From: Bradyrhizobium jicamae
Lineage (GTDB): Bacteria; Pseudomonadota; Alphaproteobacteria; Rhizobiales; Xanthobacteraceae
NCBI RefSeq assembly: GCF_018130215.1
Contig: NZ_JAFCKQ010000030.1
Location: forward strand, 1-64,000
Direction of reading: 5' to 3'
Length of the DNA stretch: 64,000 nt
Both the position numbers and the translations under genes were made by a program. The notes beneath the pieces are model-generated. The model did not search any database, was not told the DNA's origin, and was given only the letters and a program-made list of their open reading frames with translations. Position 1 is the stretch's first letter. Each line of letters opens with the position of its first letter. Positions 1 through 8,708 of the stretch are shown here, piece after piece.

Positions 1-347
1 TCACGCATGCGGCGTCCACCGCATCCCACCGCAACGTTCGTGACGATCGCGAGCGCCCCTCGATCGGGTGAGACGGGATGAGCTATACACTGATTTGTCG
101 TTACGATAAACCGAAATATTTCTTAAATGGGGGCTTGCGCCGTCGGGCAAATCAGTGATTGGCGCGAGGGACGCAGGATGGGCAATGGAACAGTCGTTCA
201 GGTAGATGAACGTGCGCGCAGCTGAACGTGAGGTTTGATCCAAGTCAACAACGCGAAACTCCGGCGCGCGAGCCTTTGGACGGTCGCGGTCAATCGCGAT
301 GGGCAGGTGTGTCCGCGGCTTTCACTCTGGAAAAGGAGAGTACGCCG
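1..347. other. Intergenic region upstream of the Gly-rich gene
   Basis: I see no convincing gene here. An 80-codon frame on the minus strand across 1-243 has no family resemblance and no good ribosome binding site. The stretch around 80-130 is more AT-rich than its surroundings and could hold a promoter. The only clear element is the FixK/FNR-like box at 235-248, listed separately. Confidence 0.6.
235..248 (+). promoter_or_regulatory. FixK2/FNR-type box
   Basis: TTGAT-CCAA-GTCAA fits the FNR/FixK2 consensus (TTGAT-N4-ATCAA; bradyrhizobial form TTG-N8-CAA) with one mismatch. It lies about 100 bases upstream of the ATG at 348. A promoter centred about 41 bases downstream of the box would leave a leader of roughly 65 bases. 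Control by oxygen is inferred from the motif alone. Confidence 0.5.
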
Positions 348-722
348 ATGTTGCGTAAGATACTCATCGCTTCGGCAGCCGCAGCCATGGTGTTGGTCAC
401 CCTCACGCCCAATGACGCGAACGCGCGTGCCGGCGCGCGTGCTGGCGGAGGTTACAGGGGCGGCGCAGTCGCGGTTCGCGGTGGATACAGGGGTGGCGCT
501 GTCGCGGTTCGCGGCGGGCGATACGGCTATCGGGGTGGCGCCGTCGCTGTGCGCGGTGGGCGCTACGGCTATGGGGGGGCATATCGCGGCTACGGCTACG
601 GAGCAGCAGCAGTGGGCGCGGCTGCAGTCGGTGCGGCAGCGGCGGGGGCCTACTACCGCGGCGGCTGCGGTTACGACGCCTACGGCAACTATGTTTGCCC
701 GGGCGGATATTATCCATACTGA
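348..722 (+). CDS. Gly/Ala/Tyr-rich secreted repeat protein
   Basis: Predicted small secreted or surface protein of 124 residues; function unknown. Residues 1-26 look like a signal peptide (MLRK, then a hydrophobic run ending near NANA). The mature part is low complexity: a unit close to YRGGAVAVRGG occurs three times, followed by RYGY/YGYG and an Ala-rich AAAVGA stretch, ending in a short segment with two Cys (GGCGYDAYGNYVCPGG). Such Gly/Tyr-rich proteins are common in bradyrhizobia but lack an assigned role. The start at 348 was chosen over the in-frame start at 228 because AAGGAG sits just upstream and the signal peptide then begins the protein. A FixK/FNR-like box precedes it and a hairpin terminator follows at 841-865. 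Confidence 0.75.
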   Translation: MLRKILIASAAAAMVLVTLTPNDANARAGARAGGGYRGGAVAVRGGYRGGAVAVRGGRYGYRGGAVAVRGGRYGYGGAYRGYGYGAAAVGAAAVGAAAAGAYYRGGCGYDAYGNYVCPGGYYPY

Positions 723-840
723 ACGCGCGACGCCACTGGCCCATGGTGCGCGAAGCTCATGACGAGGTCATCGGCATTGCGCACCATGCCTCACCGGCAA
801 CCACAACCGCGAGTTTTCTCGCGGCGGATATTCTGAGCAA

Positions 841-865
841 GTGCGGTCGCGCGTACCGCACTTTT
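841..865 (+). terminator. Rho-independent terminator after the Gly-rich gene
   Basis: The 7-bp arms GTGCGGT and ACCGCAC flank a 7-base loop and are followed by TTTT on the plus strand. It lies about 120 bases downstream of the Gly-rich gene and would insulate it from the convergent mur operon. Confidence 0.6.
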
Positions 866-918
866 CGTGCGCGCCCGGAGGACCAGGACGGCTGCGCGGA
901 CAGTCGCCCATCCTGCGA

Positions 919-2319
919 TCACACCACCGGCTTGACGCCGGGCAGCGCGTTGACGAGGTCGCGGAAGGCGGCGCCGCGGATCTCGAAATTGCGGTACTGG
1001 TCGAACGAGGCGCAGGCCGGCGACAGCAGCACGACCGCCTCGCCGAGCCCGGACGCTTCGGCATCGCGCGCGGCGCTGGTCACCGCGACGTCGAGCGTGC
1101 CGGACATCTCGTGCGGCACGTGTTCGCCGAGCGTGCCGGAAAACTCGGCCGCCGCCTCGCCGATCAGGTAAGCCTTGCGAATGCGCGGGAAGTAGCCCGA
1201 CAGGCCGGTGATGCCGCCGGCCTTGGGCTTGCCGCCGGCGATCCAGAAGATGTCGGCAAAGGATGACAGCGCATGCGCGGCGGCATCCGCATTGGTGCCC
1301 TTGGAATCGTTGACGAACAACACGTGGCCGCGGCGGCCGACCTGCTCCATCCGATGGGCGAGCCCCGGGAAGCTGCGCAATCCGTTCTGCAGCACGTCGG
1401 TGGAGATCCCCATCGCGAGCGCGCAGGCCGAAGCGCAGGCCGCGTTCTGGGCATTGTGCAGGCCACGCAGCGAGCCGATGCCGCCCAGCCGCGCCACCTC
1501 GCTGCGCGCCGCGCCGGACGCCCGCACGATGGTCTCGTGCTCCACATAGAGACCATCGGGAAGCGGGTTCCTCACGGAGATACGCACCACGCGTTTTCCC
1601 GCACGATCGAGCCGGTCGGCGATGTCGCGACACCAGCCGTCGTCGACGCCGACGATTGCGGTGCCACCACCCTGCACGCCGGCGACCAGACGCTCCTTCA
1701 CCGCGGCGTAGTTCGCCAGCGTGCCGTGGCGGTCGATATGGTCCTCGGTGACATTGATCAGGATCCCGACGGAAGGATCGAGCGAGGGCGTGAGGTCGAT
1801 CTGGTAGGACGACATCTCGATCACATGGACGCGGCCGATCCGCGGCGGCTCCAGCGACAGGATCGCGGTGCCGATATTGCCGCCCATCTGGGTGTCGTAG
1901 CCCGCAACCTTGATCAGATGCGCGATCAGTGCGGTCGTGGTCGACTTGCCGTTGGTGCCGGTGATCGCGACGAACGGTGCGTTCGGCGCTTGCCGCCGCC
2001 GCTCACGGCAGAACAGCTCGATGTCGCCGATCACCTCGACGCCGGCCTCGCGTGCCTTCAGCACGCTCCAGTGCGGCGCCGGATGGGTGAGCGGCGCGCC
2101 GGGGGTCAGGATCAGGGCCGCGATGTCAGCCCACGACACCGTGCGGAGATCGGCGGTGACGAAGCCGGCCTGGGCGGCCTTGGCGACATTGTCGGCATTG
2201 TCGTCGGCCGCGATCACCTCCGCGCCGCCGGCCTTCAGCGCGTGGCAACTCGCCAGCCCGGAACCGCCGAGACCGAACACCGCGACCGTCTTGCCTGCGA
2301 AGGAGGTGACGGGGATCAC
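919..2319 (-). CDS. murD: UDP-N-acetylmuramoyl-L-alanine--D-glutamate ligase MurD
   Basis: Cytoplasmic Mur ligase that adds D-Glu to UDP-MurNAc-L-Ala using ATP, the second amino-acid addition in the peptidoglycan precursor. It has 466 residues, normal for MurD. An N-terminal Rossmann region (VFGLGGSG at 14-21) binds the UDP substrate. The ATP P-loop GTNGKST is at 121-127, and the conserved HRMEQV and NDSKGTNADA motifs of the central and C-terminal domains follow in the last third. The start codon is GTG, giving MIPVTS. It is the last gene of this operon in the window. ftsW, murG and murC, which usually follow murD, are not present; the next gene is an unrelated one on the opposite strand. Confidence 0.97.
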   Translation of the reverse strand: MIPVTSFAGKTVAVFGLGGSGLASCHALKAGGAEVIAADDNADNVAKAAQAGFVTADLRTVSWADIAALILTPGAPLTHPAPHWSVLKAREAGVEVIGDIELFCRERRRQAPNAPFVAITGTNGKSTTTALIAHLIKVAGYDTQMGGNIGTAILSLEPPRIGRVHVIEMSSYQIDLTPSLDPSVGILINVTEDHIDRHGTLANYAAVKERLVAGVQGGGTAIVGVDDGWCRDIADRLDRAGKRVVRISVRNPLPDGLYVEHETIVRASGAARSEVARLGGIGSLRGLHNAQNAACASACALAMGISTDVLQNGLRSFPGLAHRMEQVGRRGHVLFVNDSKGTNADAAAHALSSFADIFWIAGGKPKAGGITGLSGYFPRIRKAYLIGEAAAEFSGTLGEHVPHEMSGTLDVAVTSAARDAEASGLGEAVVLLSPACASFDQYRNFEIRGAAFRDLVNALPGVKPVV

Positions 2320-2332
2320 GATTCACCACCTT

Positions 2333-2412
2333 GTCATTCCGGGGCAGCCCGACAGGGCTGACCCCGGACTCTCGAGATTGCGGGTTCTCGCTGCGCGAGC
2401 CCCGGAATGACG
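2333..2412. repeat. Palindromic intergenic element between mraY and murD
   Basis: GTCATTCCGGGGC (2333-2345) and GCCCCGGAATGAC (2400-2412) are perfect 13-bp inverted arms around about 54 bases that themselves contain smaller palindromes (CAGCCCGACAGGGCTG, CTCGCTGCGCGAG). A related element lies at 12712-12798. This is the style of dispersed REP/BIME-like elements in bradyrhizobia. Inside an operon it may act as an mRNA-stabilising hairpin. Confidence 0.8.
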
Positions 2413-2432
2413 ATGGTTGGGTTGAAGGTTCA

Positions 2433-3539
2433 TCACCGCAACTTCAGCGTGGAGAGGCCGGCGAGCGCCAGCATCACCGAGATGATCCAGAAGCGGATCA
2501 CGATCTGCGGCTCGGTCCAGCCCTTCTGCTCGAAATGGTGATGCAGCGGTGCCATCCGGAACACGCGCTTGCCGGTGAGCTTGAAGGAGGCGACCTGCAC
2601 GATGACGGAGACCGCCTCCAGCACGAACAGGCCGCCGATCACGGCGAGCACGATCTCGTGCTTCACCGCAACCGCGGTGGCGCCCAGCATGCCGCCGAGC
2701 GCAAGCGAGCCGGTGTCTCCCATGAAGATCGAGGCCGGCGGCGCGTTGAACCAGAGGAAGCCGAGACCCGCCCCTAGCACCGCGCCGCAGAGCACCGCCA
2801 GTTCGCCGGTGCCCGCGACGTAGTTGATCTGCAGATAATCGGAGAACACCGCGTTGCCGGTGAGATAGGAGATCATGCCGAAGCTGGCGGCCGCGATCAT
2901 CACCGGCACGATGGCAAGGCCGTCGAGGCCGTCGGTCAGGTTCACCGCGTTGCCGGCGCCGACCATTACGAAGGCGCCGAAGATCAGGAAGAACCAGCCG
3001 AAATTGATCACGACATCCTTCAGGAACGGAATCACAAGCGAGGTCGAGGAAACGTCGCGCCCGAGCCGGACCAGCGCGTAGGTGGCGGCGAGCGCGATCA
3101 CCGCCTCGATCAGGAGGCGCAGCTTGCCGGCAAAGCCGCCGTGCGACTGCTTTGTGACCTTGAGGTAGTCGTCATAGAAGCCGACGAAGCCGAAGCCGAG
3201 CGTCACCGCCAGCACGATCCAGACATAGGGGTTGATCGGGTTGGCCCACAGCAGCGTCGACACCACCAGGCCCGACAGGATCATCAGGCCGCCCATGGTC
3301 GGCGTGCCCTTCTTCGAGATCAGGTGCGACTGCGGACCATCGGTGCGGATCGGCTGCCCCTTGCCCTGCCGCAGCCTCAGGTGGTCGATGATCCAGGGTC
3401 CGAACAGAAATACGAACAGCGCGCCGGTCACCATCGCGCCGCCGGTGCGGAACGTGATGTAGCGGAACACGTTGAGAGCGCTGCGGAACATCCCGAACCC
3501 CGGGACGGTATTGGACAGCTCGATCAACCAGTAGAACAT
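2433..3539 (-). CDS. mraY: Phospho-N-acetylmuramoyl-pentapeptide transferase MraY
   Basis: Integral membrane enzyme that transfers phospho-MurNAc-pentapeptide to undecaprenyl phosphate, forming lipid I. It has 368 residues and about ten hydrophobic segments, as expected. Family motifs are visible: the Mg-binding DDYLK at 123-127, NLTDGLDGLA near 200, FMGDTGS near 272 and the HHHFE motif near 340. It starts at ATG 3539, 10 bases after the murF stop, so it is translated from the same transcript. A palindromic element separates it from murD. Confidence 0.97.
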   Translation of the reverse strand: MFYWLIELSNTVPGFGMFRSALNVFRYITFRTGGAMVTGALFVFLFGPWIIDHLRLRQGKGQPIRTDGPQSHLISKKGTPTMGGLMILSGLVVSTLLWANPINPYVWIVLAVTLGFGFVGFYDDYLKVTKQSHGGFAGKLRLLIEAVIALAATYALVRLGRDVSSTSLVIPFLKDVVINFGWFFLIFGAFVMVGAGNAVNLTDGLDGLAIVPVMIAAASFGMISYLTGNAVFSDYLQINYVAGTGELAVLCGAVLGAGLGFLWFNAPPASIFMGDTGSLALGGMLGATAVAVKHEIVLAVIGGLFVLEAVSVIVQVASFKLTGKRVFRMAPLHHHFEQKGWTEPQIVIRFWIISVMLALAGLSTLKLR

Positions 3540-3549
3540 TCAAAAAGCC

Positions 3550-4983
3550 CTATACCGCTTCTTCGTGCGCGGCTTTGCCGGGAAAGCGTCTTTCCAGTGC
3601 GCTGACAATGACCTTCATCTTCGAACCCAGCGATCCCTTCACCATGATCGCGTCACCGGCGCGGATCGCGGCGACCGCCTGCGCTTCCAGCGCCGCCGAG
3701 CTCTCCGCATAGCCTCCCCGCTTGCCGGAGGAAAGGGCATCCCACAAATTCCGCATCAATGGACCACAACAATATACGAGGTCGATGCGATTGGCGGTGA
3801 CGGCCTCGGCCAGACCGCGATGCAGCGCCGGCCCGGTCGGGCCGAGCTCGAGCATGTCGCCGAGAACCGCGATGCGGCGGCCGTGCGGGCCGATCCGGGC
3901 CTGGCCGAGCACGTTGAGCGCGGCTCCCATCGAGGCCGGATTGGCGTTGTAGCTTTCGTCGATCAGCGTGGCCTCGCCGAGGCCGAGATCGAGCGCGCGG
4001 CGCACGCCGCGTCCCGAGGGCGCCTCGAGCTGCGACAGCGACAGCGCTGCACGCGCGATGTCCGCGCCCAGCAGCGAGGCCCCTGCCAGCACCGCGAGCG
4101 AGTTCATCGCCATGTGACGGCCGGGCGTGCCGATCTTGTAGGTGATGTCGTGATCGAGGATGTCGGCATGCACCGCCGAGCAGGTCGCATGCAGCGACAG
4201 ATCGATCAGCCGCGCATCCGACCCCTTGTTGGTGCCGAACGAGACGATCCGGGAGATGCCCGCCTTCCTGGCGTGCTTCTGCAATCTCGTGAATTGCGCA
4301 TTGTCGCGGTTGAGCACGACTGCGCCGCCGGGCTCGACGCCGGAGAAGATCTCGGCCTTGGCATCGGCGATCGCCTCGATGCCGGAGAAGAATTCCAGAT
4401 GCACCGGTTCGACCGTGGTGATGATTGCGACATGCGGCCGAACCATCTTCACGAGCGGCGTGATCTCGCCGGCATGGTTCATGCCGATCTCGAACACCGC
4501 GAAGCGCGCGGTCGCAGGACAGCGCGCCAGCGACAGCGGCACGCCCCAGTGATTGTTGAACGAGGCCGTCGAGGCATGGGTCTCGCCCTGCGCCGCCAGT
4601 ACGCGCCGCAGCGCCTCCTTGGTCGAGGTCTTGCCGACCGAGCCCGTCACCGCGACGATCTGCGCGCCAAGCCGCGCGCGCGAGGCATGCGCAAGCTCGA
4701 CGAGCCCGGCAAGCACGTCGTCGACCACGAGCAATGGCGCATCGGATGGAAACCTGTCGCGCTGCGCCGCCGCCACGACCGCGAGCGCTGCACCCGCCTT
4801 CAGCGCCGCCTCGACGAAGCTGTGGCCGTCATGGACCTCGCCCTTGATCGCGAAATAGGCTTCGCCGCGCCCGATGGTGCGGCTGTCGATCGAGAGGCCG
4901 GTGACGCCCTCGGGCAGCACGCCCTGCGTTGCGGCACGCATCGCCTTCGCCATCGCATCCGACGTCCACAATATCGTGCTCAT
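3550..4983 (-). CDS. murF: UDP-N-acetylmuramoyl-tripeptide--D-alanyl-D-alanine ligase MurF
   Basis: Cytoplasmic ligase that adds D-Ala-D-Ala to UDP-MurNAc-tripeptide. It has 477 residues. The N-terminal domain carries the MurF-type SIDSRTIGRGEAYFAIKG motif, the P-loop TGSVGKTST is near residue 110, and DESYNANPASM lies in the C-terminal half. Its ATG overlaps the murE stop (ATGA), indicating translational coupling. Confidence 0.97.
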   Translation of the reverse strand: MSTILWTSDAMAKAMRAATQGVLPEGVTGLSIDSRTIGRGEAYFAIKGEVHDGHSFVEAALKAGAALAVVAAAQRDRFPSDAPLLVVDDVLAGLVELAHASRARLGAQIVAVTGSVGKTSTKEALRRVLAAQGETHASTASFNNHWGVPLSLARCPATARFAVFEIGMNHAGEITPLVKMVRPHVAIITTVEPVHLEFFSGIEAIADAKAEIFSGVEPGGAVVLNRDNAQFTRLQKHARKAGISRIVSFGTNKGSDARLIDLSLHATCSAVHADILDHDITYKIGTPGRHMAMNSLAVLAGASLLGADIARAALSLSQLEAPSGRGVRRALDLGLGEATLIDESYNANPASMGAALNVLGQARIGPHGRRIAVLGDMLELGPTGPALHRGLAEAVTANRIDLVYCCGPLMRNLWDALSSGKRGGYAESSAALEAQAVAAIRAGDAIMVKGSLGSKMKVIVSALERRFPGKAAHEEAV

Positions 4984-6437
4984 TTGCTCCTCGCTGCCAG
5001 AGCCGACGCCACCGCTTCATGATCGCTGAACGGTAACGTCCTGTCGCCGATGATCTGCCCGATTTCATGACCCTTGCCCGCCACCAGCAGGGCATCGCCC
5101 GGCTGCAGGCCCGCAATGCCGGCGCGGATCGCCGCGGCGCGGTCGCCGATCTCGCGCGCGCCCGTCGCGGCGGCGAGGATCGCGGCACGGATCGCCTCCG
5201 GCTTCTCGCTGCGCGGGTTGTCGTCGGTGACGATAACGTGATCGGCATTCTCGGCGGCGATCGCGCCCATGATCGGACGCTTGCCTGCATCGCGATCGCC
5301 GCCGGCGCCGAAGATCACGACGAGCCTGCGGCTGGCATAGGGCCTGAGCGCCTGCAGCGCCTTGGCGAGCGCATCGGGCTTGTGCGCATAGTCGACGAAG
5401 ATCGGCGCGCCATTATGCTCGCCGACGAATTCGAGCCGCCCCCTGGCGCCCTCGAGCTGCGCGAGGCTGTCGAACACGGCGTCCGCGGCGCTGCCGGTAC
5501 CGATGGCAAGCCCTGCGGCCACCAGCGCGTTCTCGATCTGGAACTCTCCGACCAGCGGCAGGGTGACGGCATGGTTGCGGCCGCGATGCTCGATCACGAG
5601 CTTCTGCGCAAAGCCCTCGATCGCGGCGTCGACGAGCCGGATGCCCTCGCCCGCATCGGCGTTGCGTCCGACCGCGATGACCCGCAAGCCCCGCCCGCGC
5701 GCCGCGGCGATCACCTCCGCCGAGCAATCATGGTCCGCCGCGACGACGGCTGCGCCGCCGTTCGCGACGAGATCGCGGAACAGCCTGAGCTTGGCGTTGA
5801 GGTAGTGCGCGACGTCAGGATGATAATCCATGTGATCGCGCGACAGGTTGGTGAAGCCGCCGGCGGCGATGCGCACGCCGTCGAGGCGATACTGGTCGAG
5901 GCCGTGCGAGGAGGCCTCGAACGCCAGATGCGTGACGCCGTCGGCCGCGATCTCGTCGAGCTGCCGGTGCAGCGCGATCGGATCCGGCGTGGTCAGCGAG
6001 CCGTAGACGGTGCGCCTGTCCGACACCAGACCGATGGTGCCGATGCTCGCGGATGAATGGCCGAGCCGCTGCCAGATCTGGCGGGTGAAGGCCGCGACCG
6101 AGGTCTTGCCGCTGGTCCCGGTCACCGCCGCGATCACCGCCGGCTGGCGCGGATAGAATCTTGCGGCGGCGAGCGCCAGCGCGCGGCGCGGATTGCCCGT
6201 CACGATGAAGGGAACGCGCAGCGCGCCGTGCGGCGGATGGTCGCCTGCGACGGCCACCGCGCCGGCCGCGATCGCCGCGTCGATGAAGCGCGCGCCATCG
6301 GTCTTCTGGCCGGCCAGCGCGAAGAACAGGTCACCCGGCTTCACCGCGCGGCTGTCGACCGCAAGTCCGCCGACCACAATCGTGTCGGCCCTTGGATCGA
6401 TCGTCGTGTCATCGCTGAAGAGGTCGCGAAGTCTCAT
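4980..6437 (-). CDS. murE: UDP-N-acetylmuramoyl-tripeptide synthetase MurE (meso-diaminopimelate type)
   Basis: Cytoplasmic ligase that adds the third residue to UDP-MurNAc-L-Ala-D-Glu. It has 485 residues, with VDSRAVKPGDLFFAL in the UDP-binding domain and the P-loop TGTSGKTS near residue 110. The DNPRSE motif in the C-terminal domain is the recognised signature of MurE enzymes using meso-diaminopimelate rather than lysine, which fits a Gram-negative wall. Its stop overlaps the murF ATG. It starts 48 bases after the ftsI stop. Confidence 0.97.
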   Translation of the reverse strand: MRLRDLFSDDTTIDPRADTIVVGGLAVDSRAVKPGDLFFALAGQKTDGARFIDAAIAAGAVAVAGDHPPHGALRVPFIVTGNPRRALALAAARFYPRQPAVIAAVTGTSGKTSVAAFTRQIWQRLGHSSASIGTIGLVSDRRTVYGSLTTPDPIALHRQLDEIAADGVTHLAFEASSHGLDQYRLDGVRIAAGGFTNLSRDHMDYHPDVAHYLNAKLRLFRDLVANGGAAVVAADHDCSAEVIAAARGRGLRVIAVGRNADAGEGIRLVDAAIEGFAQKLVIEHRGRNHAVTLPLVGEFQIENALVAAGLAIGTGSAADAVFDSLAQLEGARGRLEFVGEHNGAPIFVDYAHKPDALAKALQALRPYASRRLVVIFGAGGDRDAGKRPIMGAIAAENADHVIVTDDNPRSEKPEAIRAAILAAATGAREIGDRAAAIRAGIAGLQPGDALLVAGKGHEIGQIIGDRTLPFSDHEAVASALAARSK

Positions 6438-6485
6438 GATCTTCCAGCTGGCTGGCGCGGCCCCGCGCGCCCGTGAATGTACGCC

Positions 6486-8243
6486 TTACTGGGTTGTTCT
6501 GGATGCCGCAAGAATAAGGCGGTCGGACGGCGGCAGGTCGAATCGCGGTTCGATACCCAAAATCGGCGCAATTCGGGCGATGACGGCGCCGCCGGTCGGC
6601 ACCGCATTCCAGCCCGAGGTGATGAAGCCGTAGGTTTCCTTCAGCGCCTGCGGTTCGTCGAGCATGATCAGGAGCTGATATTTCGGATTGTCGGCCGGCA
6701 GGATCGCGGTAAAGGCCGTGAGAACCTTCTTCTTGGCATAGCGGCCGTTGACGACCTTCTCGGCCGTGCCGGTCTTGCCGCCGATGTAATAGCCCTTGAC
6801 GTCGGCTTTTCGCGCGGTGCCGATCTCGGCGTTGAGCCGCATCAGGAAGCGCATCTTCTCGCTGGTCTCGGGCTTGATGACCCGTTTGGCGATCGCCATC
6901 GCTTCCTGCTCGGTGCGCTTCAGGAACGTCGGCGGAATCAGATAGCCGCCATTGGCCAGCGCGTCGATACCCATCACCGCCTGCAGCGGAGCCACCGCGA
7001 TGCCGTGACCGAACGAGATGGTGATGGTGTTCAGGTCGCCCCAACGCTTCGGCACGATCGGCGAAGCGCTCTCCGGCAATTCGGTGCGCAGGCGCTCGAG
7101 CTGGCCCATCTTGCGCAGGAACGCCTTGTGTGCCTCGACGCCCTGCGACAGCGCAATGCGCGCCGCACCGACGTTGGAGGAGAAGGTGAAGACCTCCTTC
7201 ATGCTGAGGAAGCGGCCCTTCGGCTCGTCGTCGTGGATCGCGAACTTGCCGTAGTGCAGCGGGCCGCGCGCATCCCACATCGAGTTGAGATCGTACTTCC
7301 CGGAGTCGAGCGCCATCGCCAGCGTGAAGGCCTTGAAAGTCGAGCCCATCTCGTAGACGCCGGTGGTCAGGCGGTTGATGCGATCGGGATCGTGCGCCTC
7401 CTTCGGATTGTTCGGGTCGAAATCGGGCAGCGACACCATCGCCACGATCTCGCCGGTACGCACGTTGGAGACGAGGCCCGAGGCGGCCTTGGTGTGGAAC
7501 TTCTCCTTGGCCTTGATCAGCTCGTCGCGCAGCGCGTGCTCGACGCGCAGGTCGATCGACAGCTCGACCGGCTTCTGCAGCCGGTCGGTGGCGAAGCCCG
7601 CGCGATGCAGATCGGCCAGACCGTTGCTGTCCAGCCACTTCTCCATGCCGGCGATGCCCTGGTTGTCGATGTTGACCAGGCCGATCAGGTGGGCGACCTC
7701 GTTGCCGGTCGGATAGACCCGCTTGTTCTCGCGCAGGAAGCCGATGCCGGGAATTCCGAGGCGGTGGATCTCGAGCTGCTGCTTCGGCGTGATCTCGCGC
7801 TTCAGCCAGACGAACCCCTTGCGCGACGACAGGCGGTCGCGCACCTCGCCGGTGTCGAGATCGGGCAAGGTCGCGGTCAGGAGCTCGATCGCCTCGTCCT
7901 TGTCGATGATGCGGCGCGGCTCGCCGAACAGGCTCGGCGCCTTGACGTCGGTGGCCAGGATCTCGCCGTTGCGGTCGATGATGTCGGGTCGCGCGGTCGC
8001 GATCGCGTCCTGCGAGGCTGTGTGTCGCGCGCCATGGCTGTCGGCACCGACCGCAAACAGCACGAGGCGTCCGGCGAGCACGGCGTAGACGGCGGCGAAG
8101 GCGAGGATCGCGAAGCCGACGCGGGCGCGCGCCTTCGCGGCACGGTCGACATTGCGCCCGTACAGCAGGGTGCGGATCAGCCGCTGGCTCCAGGGTTCGG
8201 TGGGCCTCGCGGCCGGCTTGTTGGCTTGCGCCGGATCGGTCAT
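6486..8243 (-). CDS. ftsI: Penicillin-binding protein 3 / FtsI, septal transpeptidase
   Basis: Bitopic inner-membrane class B penicillin-binding protein that cross-links septal peptidoglycan in the divisome. It has 585 residues. A cytoplasmic tail of about 40 residues precedes a transmembrane segment at about 44-66, then the class B dimerisation module. The transpeptidase motifs are in order: STFK at 301-304 (acylated Ser301), SSN in TFSSNVGAAR, and KTG in GGKTGTAEK. Its ATG overlaps the ftsL stop (ATGA), coupling synthesis of the two partners. Confidence 0.96.
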   Translation of the reverse strand: MTDPAQANKPAARPTEPWSQRLIRTLLYGRNVDRAAKARARVGFAILAFAAVYAVLAGRLVLFAVGADSHGARHTASQDAIATARPDIIDRNGEILATDVKAPSLFGEPRRIIDKDEAIELLTATLPDLDTGEVRDRLSSRKGFVWLKREITPKQQLEIHRLGIPGIGFLRENKRVYPTGNEVAHLIGLVNIDNQGIAGMEKWLDSNGLADLHRAGFATDRLQKPVELSIDLRVEHALRDELIKAKEKFHTKAASGLVSNVRTGEIVAMVSLPDFDPNNPKEAHDPDRINRLTTGVYEMGSTFKAFTLAMALDSGKYDLNSMWDARGPLHYGKFAIHDDEPKGRFLSMKEVFTFSSNVGAARIALSQGVEAHKAFLRKMGQLERLRTELPESASPIVPKRWGDLNTITISFGHGIAVAPLQAVMGIDALANGGYLIPPTFLKRTEQEAMAIAKRVIKPETSEKMRFLMRLNAEIGTARKADVKGYYIGGKTGTAEKVVNGRYAKKKVLTAFTAILPADNPKYQLLIMLDEPQALKETYGFITSGWNAVPTGGAVIARIAPILGIEPRFDLPPSDRLILAASRTTQ

Positions 8244-8707
8244 TGCTGATCTCCCTGCGCCTGGTCTGGATCTGGCTCTGGAGCCGCCTGGTCGGGAGCG
8301 GGCTGGTCGGAAACCGACTTGTCCGTCGCCGGCGCGGCGATCGAGCCGGTCGTGCTGTCGGGCGCGGCGGCCGCCTCGATCGTATCGATCATCGAGCCGA
8401 TCGGATCGCGCGCGCCGGGCCGGGTGAAGTTCGGCGGCCGCTCGGGCAGGTTCTTCAGGGAGTCATACTGGTTGGCGTTGATCGGCTTCAGCGGCAGATG
8501 CCGCTCGACCAGGCCCTGCAGCCGGAGCGGCGCATCGAGCTTGGCCCATTGGGCGCGTAGCGAGGCGATCGCATCGCGCTGTGCGCGGATCTCCGCATTC
8601 AGTTGCAGCACACGCTCGACGCGCGCGGTCGATTCCATCTTGATGCGATAGACATAGGATGCGGCGAAGATCAGCATGCCGATGACGAGGAGATGGAGGA
8701 TGCGCAT
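8240..8707 (-). CDS. ftsL: Cell division protein FtsL
   Basis: Small bitopic divisome protein that normally forms a complex with FtsB and FtsQ and activates FtsW/FtsI. It has 155 residues: a short N-terminus, a transmembrane helix at about 3-21, then a periplasmic heptad-like helix (RVERVLQLNAEIRAQRDAIASL) and the HLPLKPINANQYDSL segment typical of alphaproteobacterial FtsL. The last 50 residues are a Pro/Asp/Ala-rich low-complexity tail, longer than in enterobacterial FtsL. Recognition rests mainly on position between rsmH and ftsI plus topology, since FtsL diverges strongly in sequence. Confidence 0.9.
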   Translation of the reverse strand: MRILHLLVIGMLIFAASYVYRIKMESTARVERVLQLNAEIRAQRDAIASLRAQWAKLDAPLRLQGLVERHLPLKPINANQYDSLKNLPERPPNFTRPGARDPIGSMIDTIEAAAAPDSTTGSIAAPATDKSVSDQPAPDQAAPEPDPDQAQGDQQ

Positions 8708-8708
8708 G

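Noticed and set aside
6477..8249. 590-codon open frame on the plus strand
   Set aside because: It is the antisense of ftsI; its His/Arg/Asp-rich translation and lack of any family pattern are typical of a GC-rich shadow frame.
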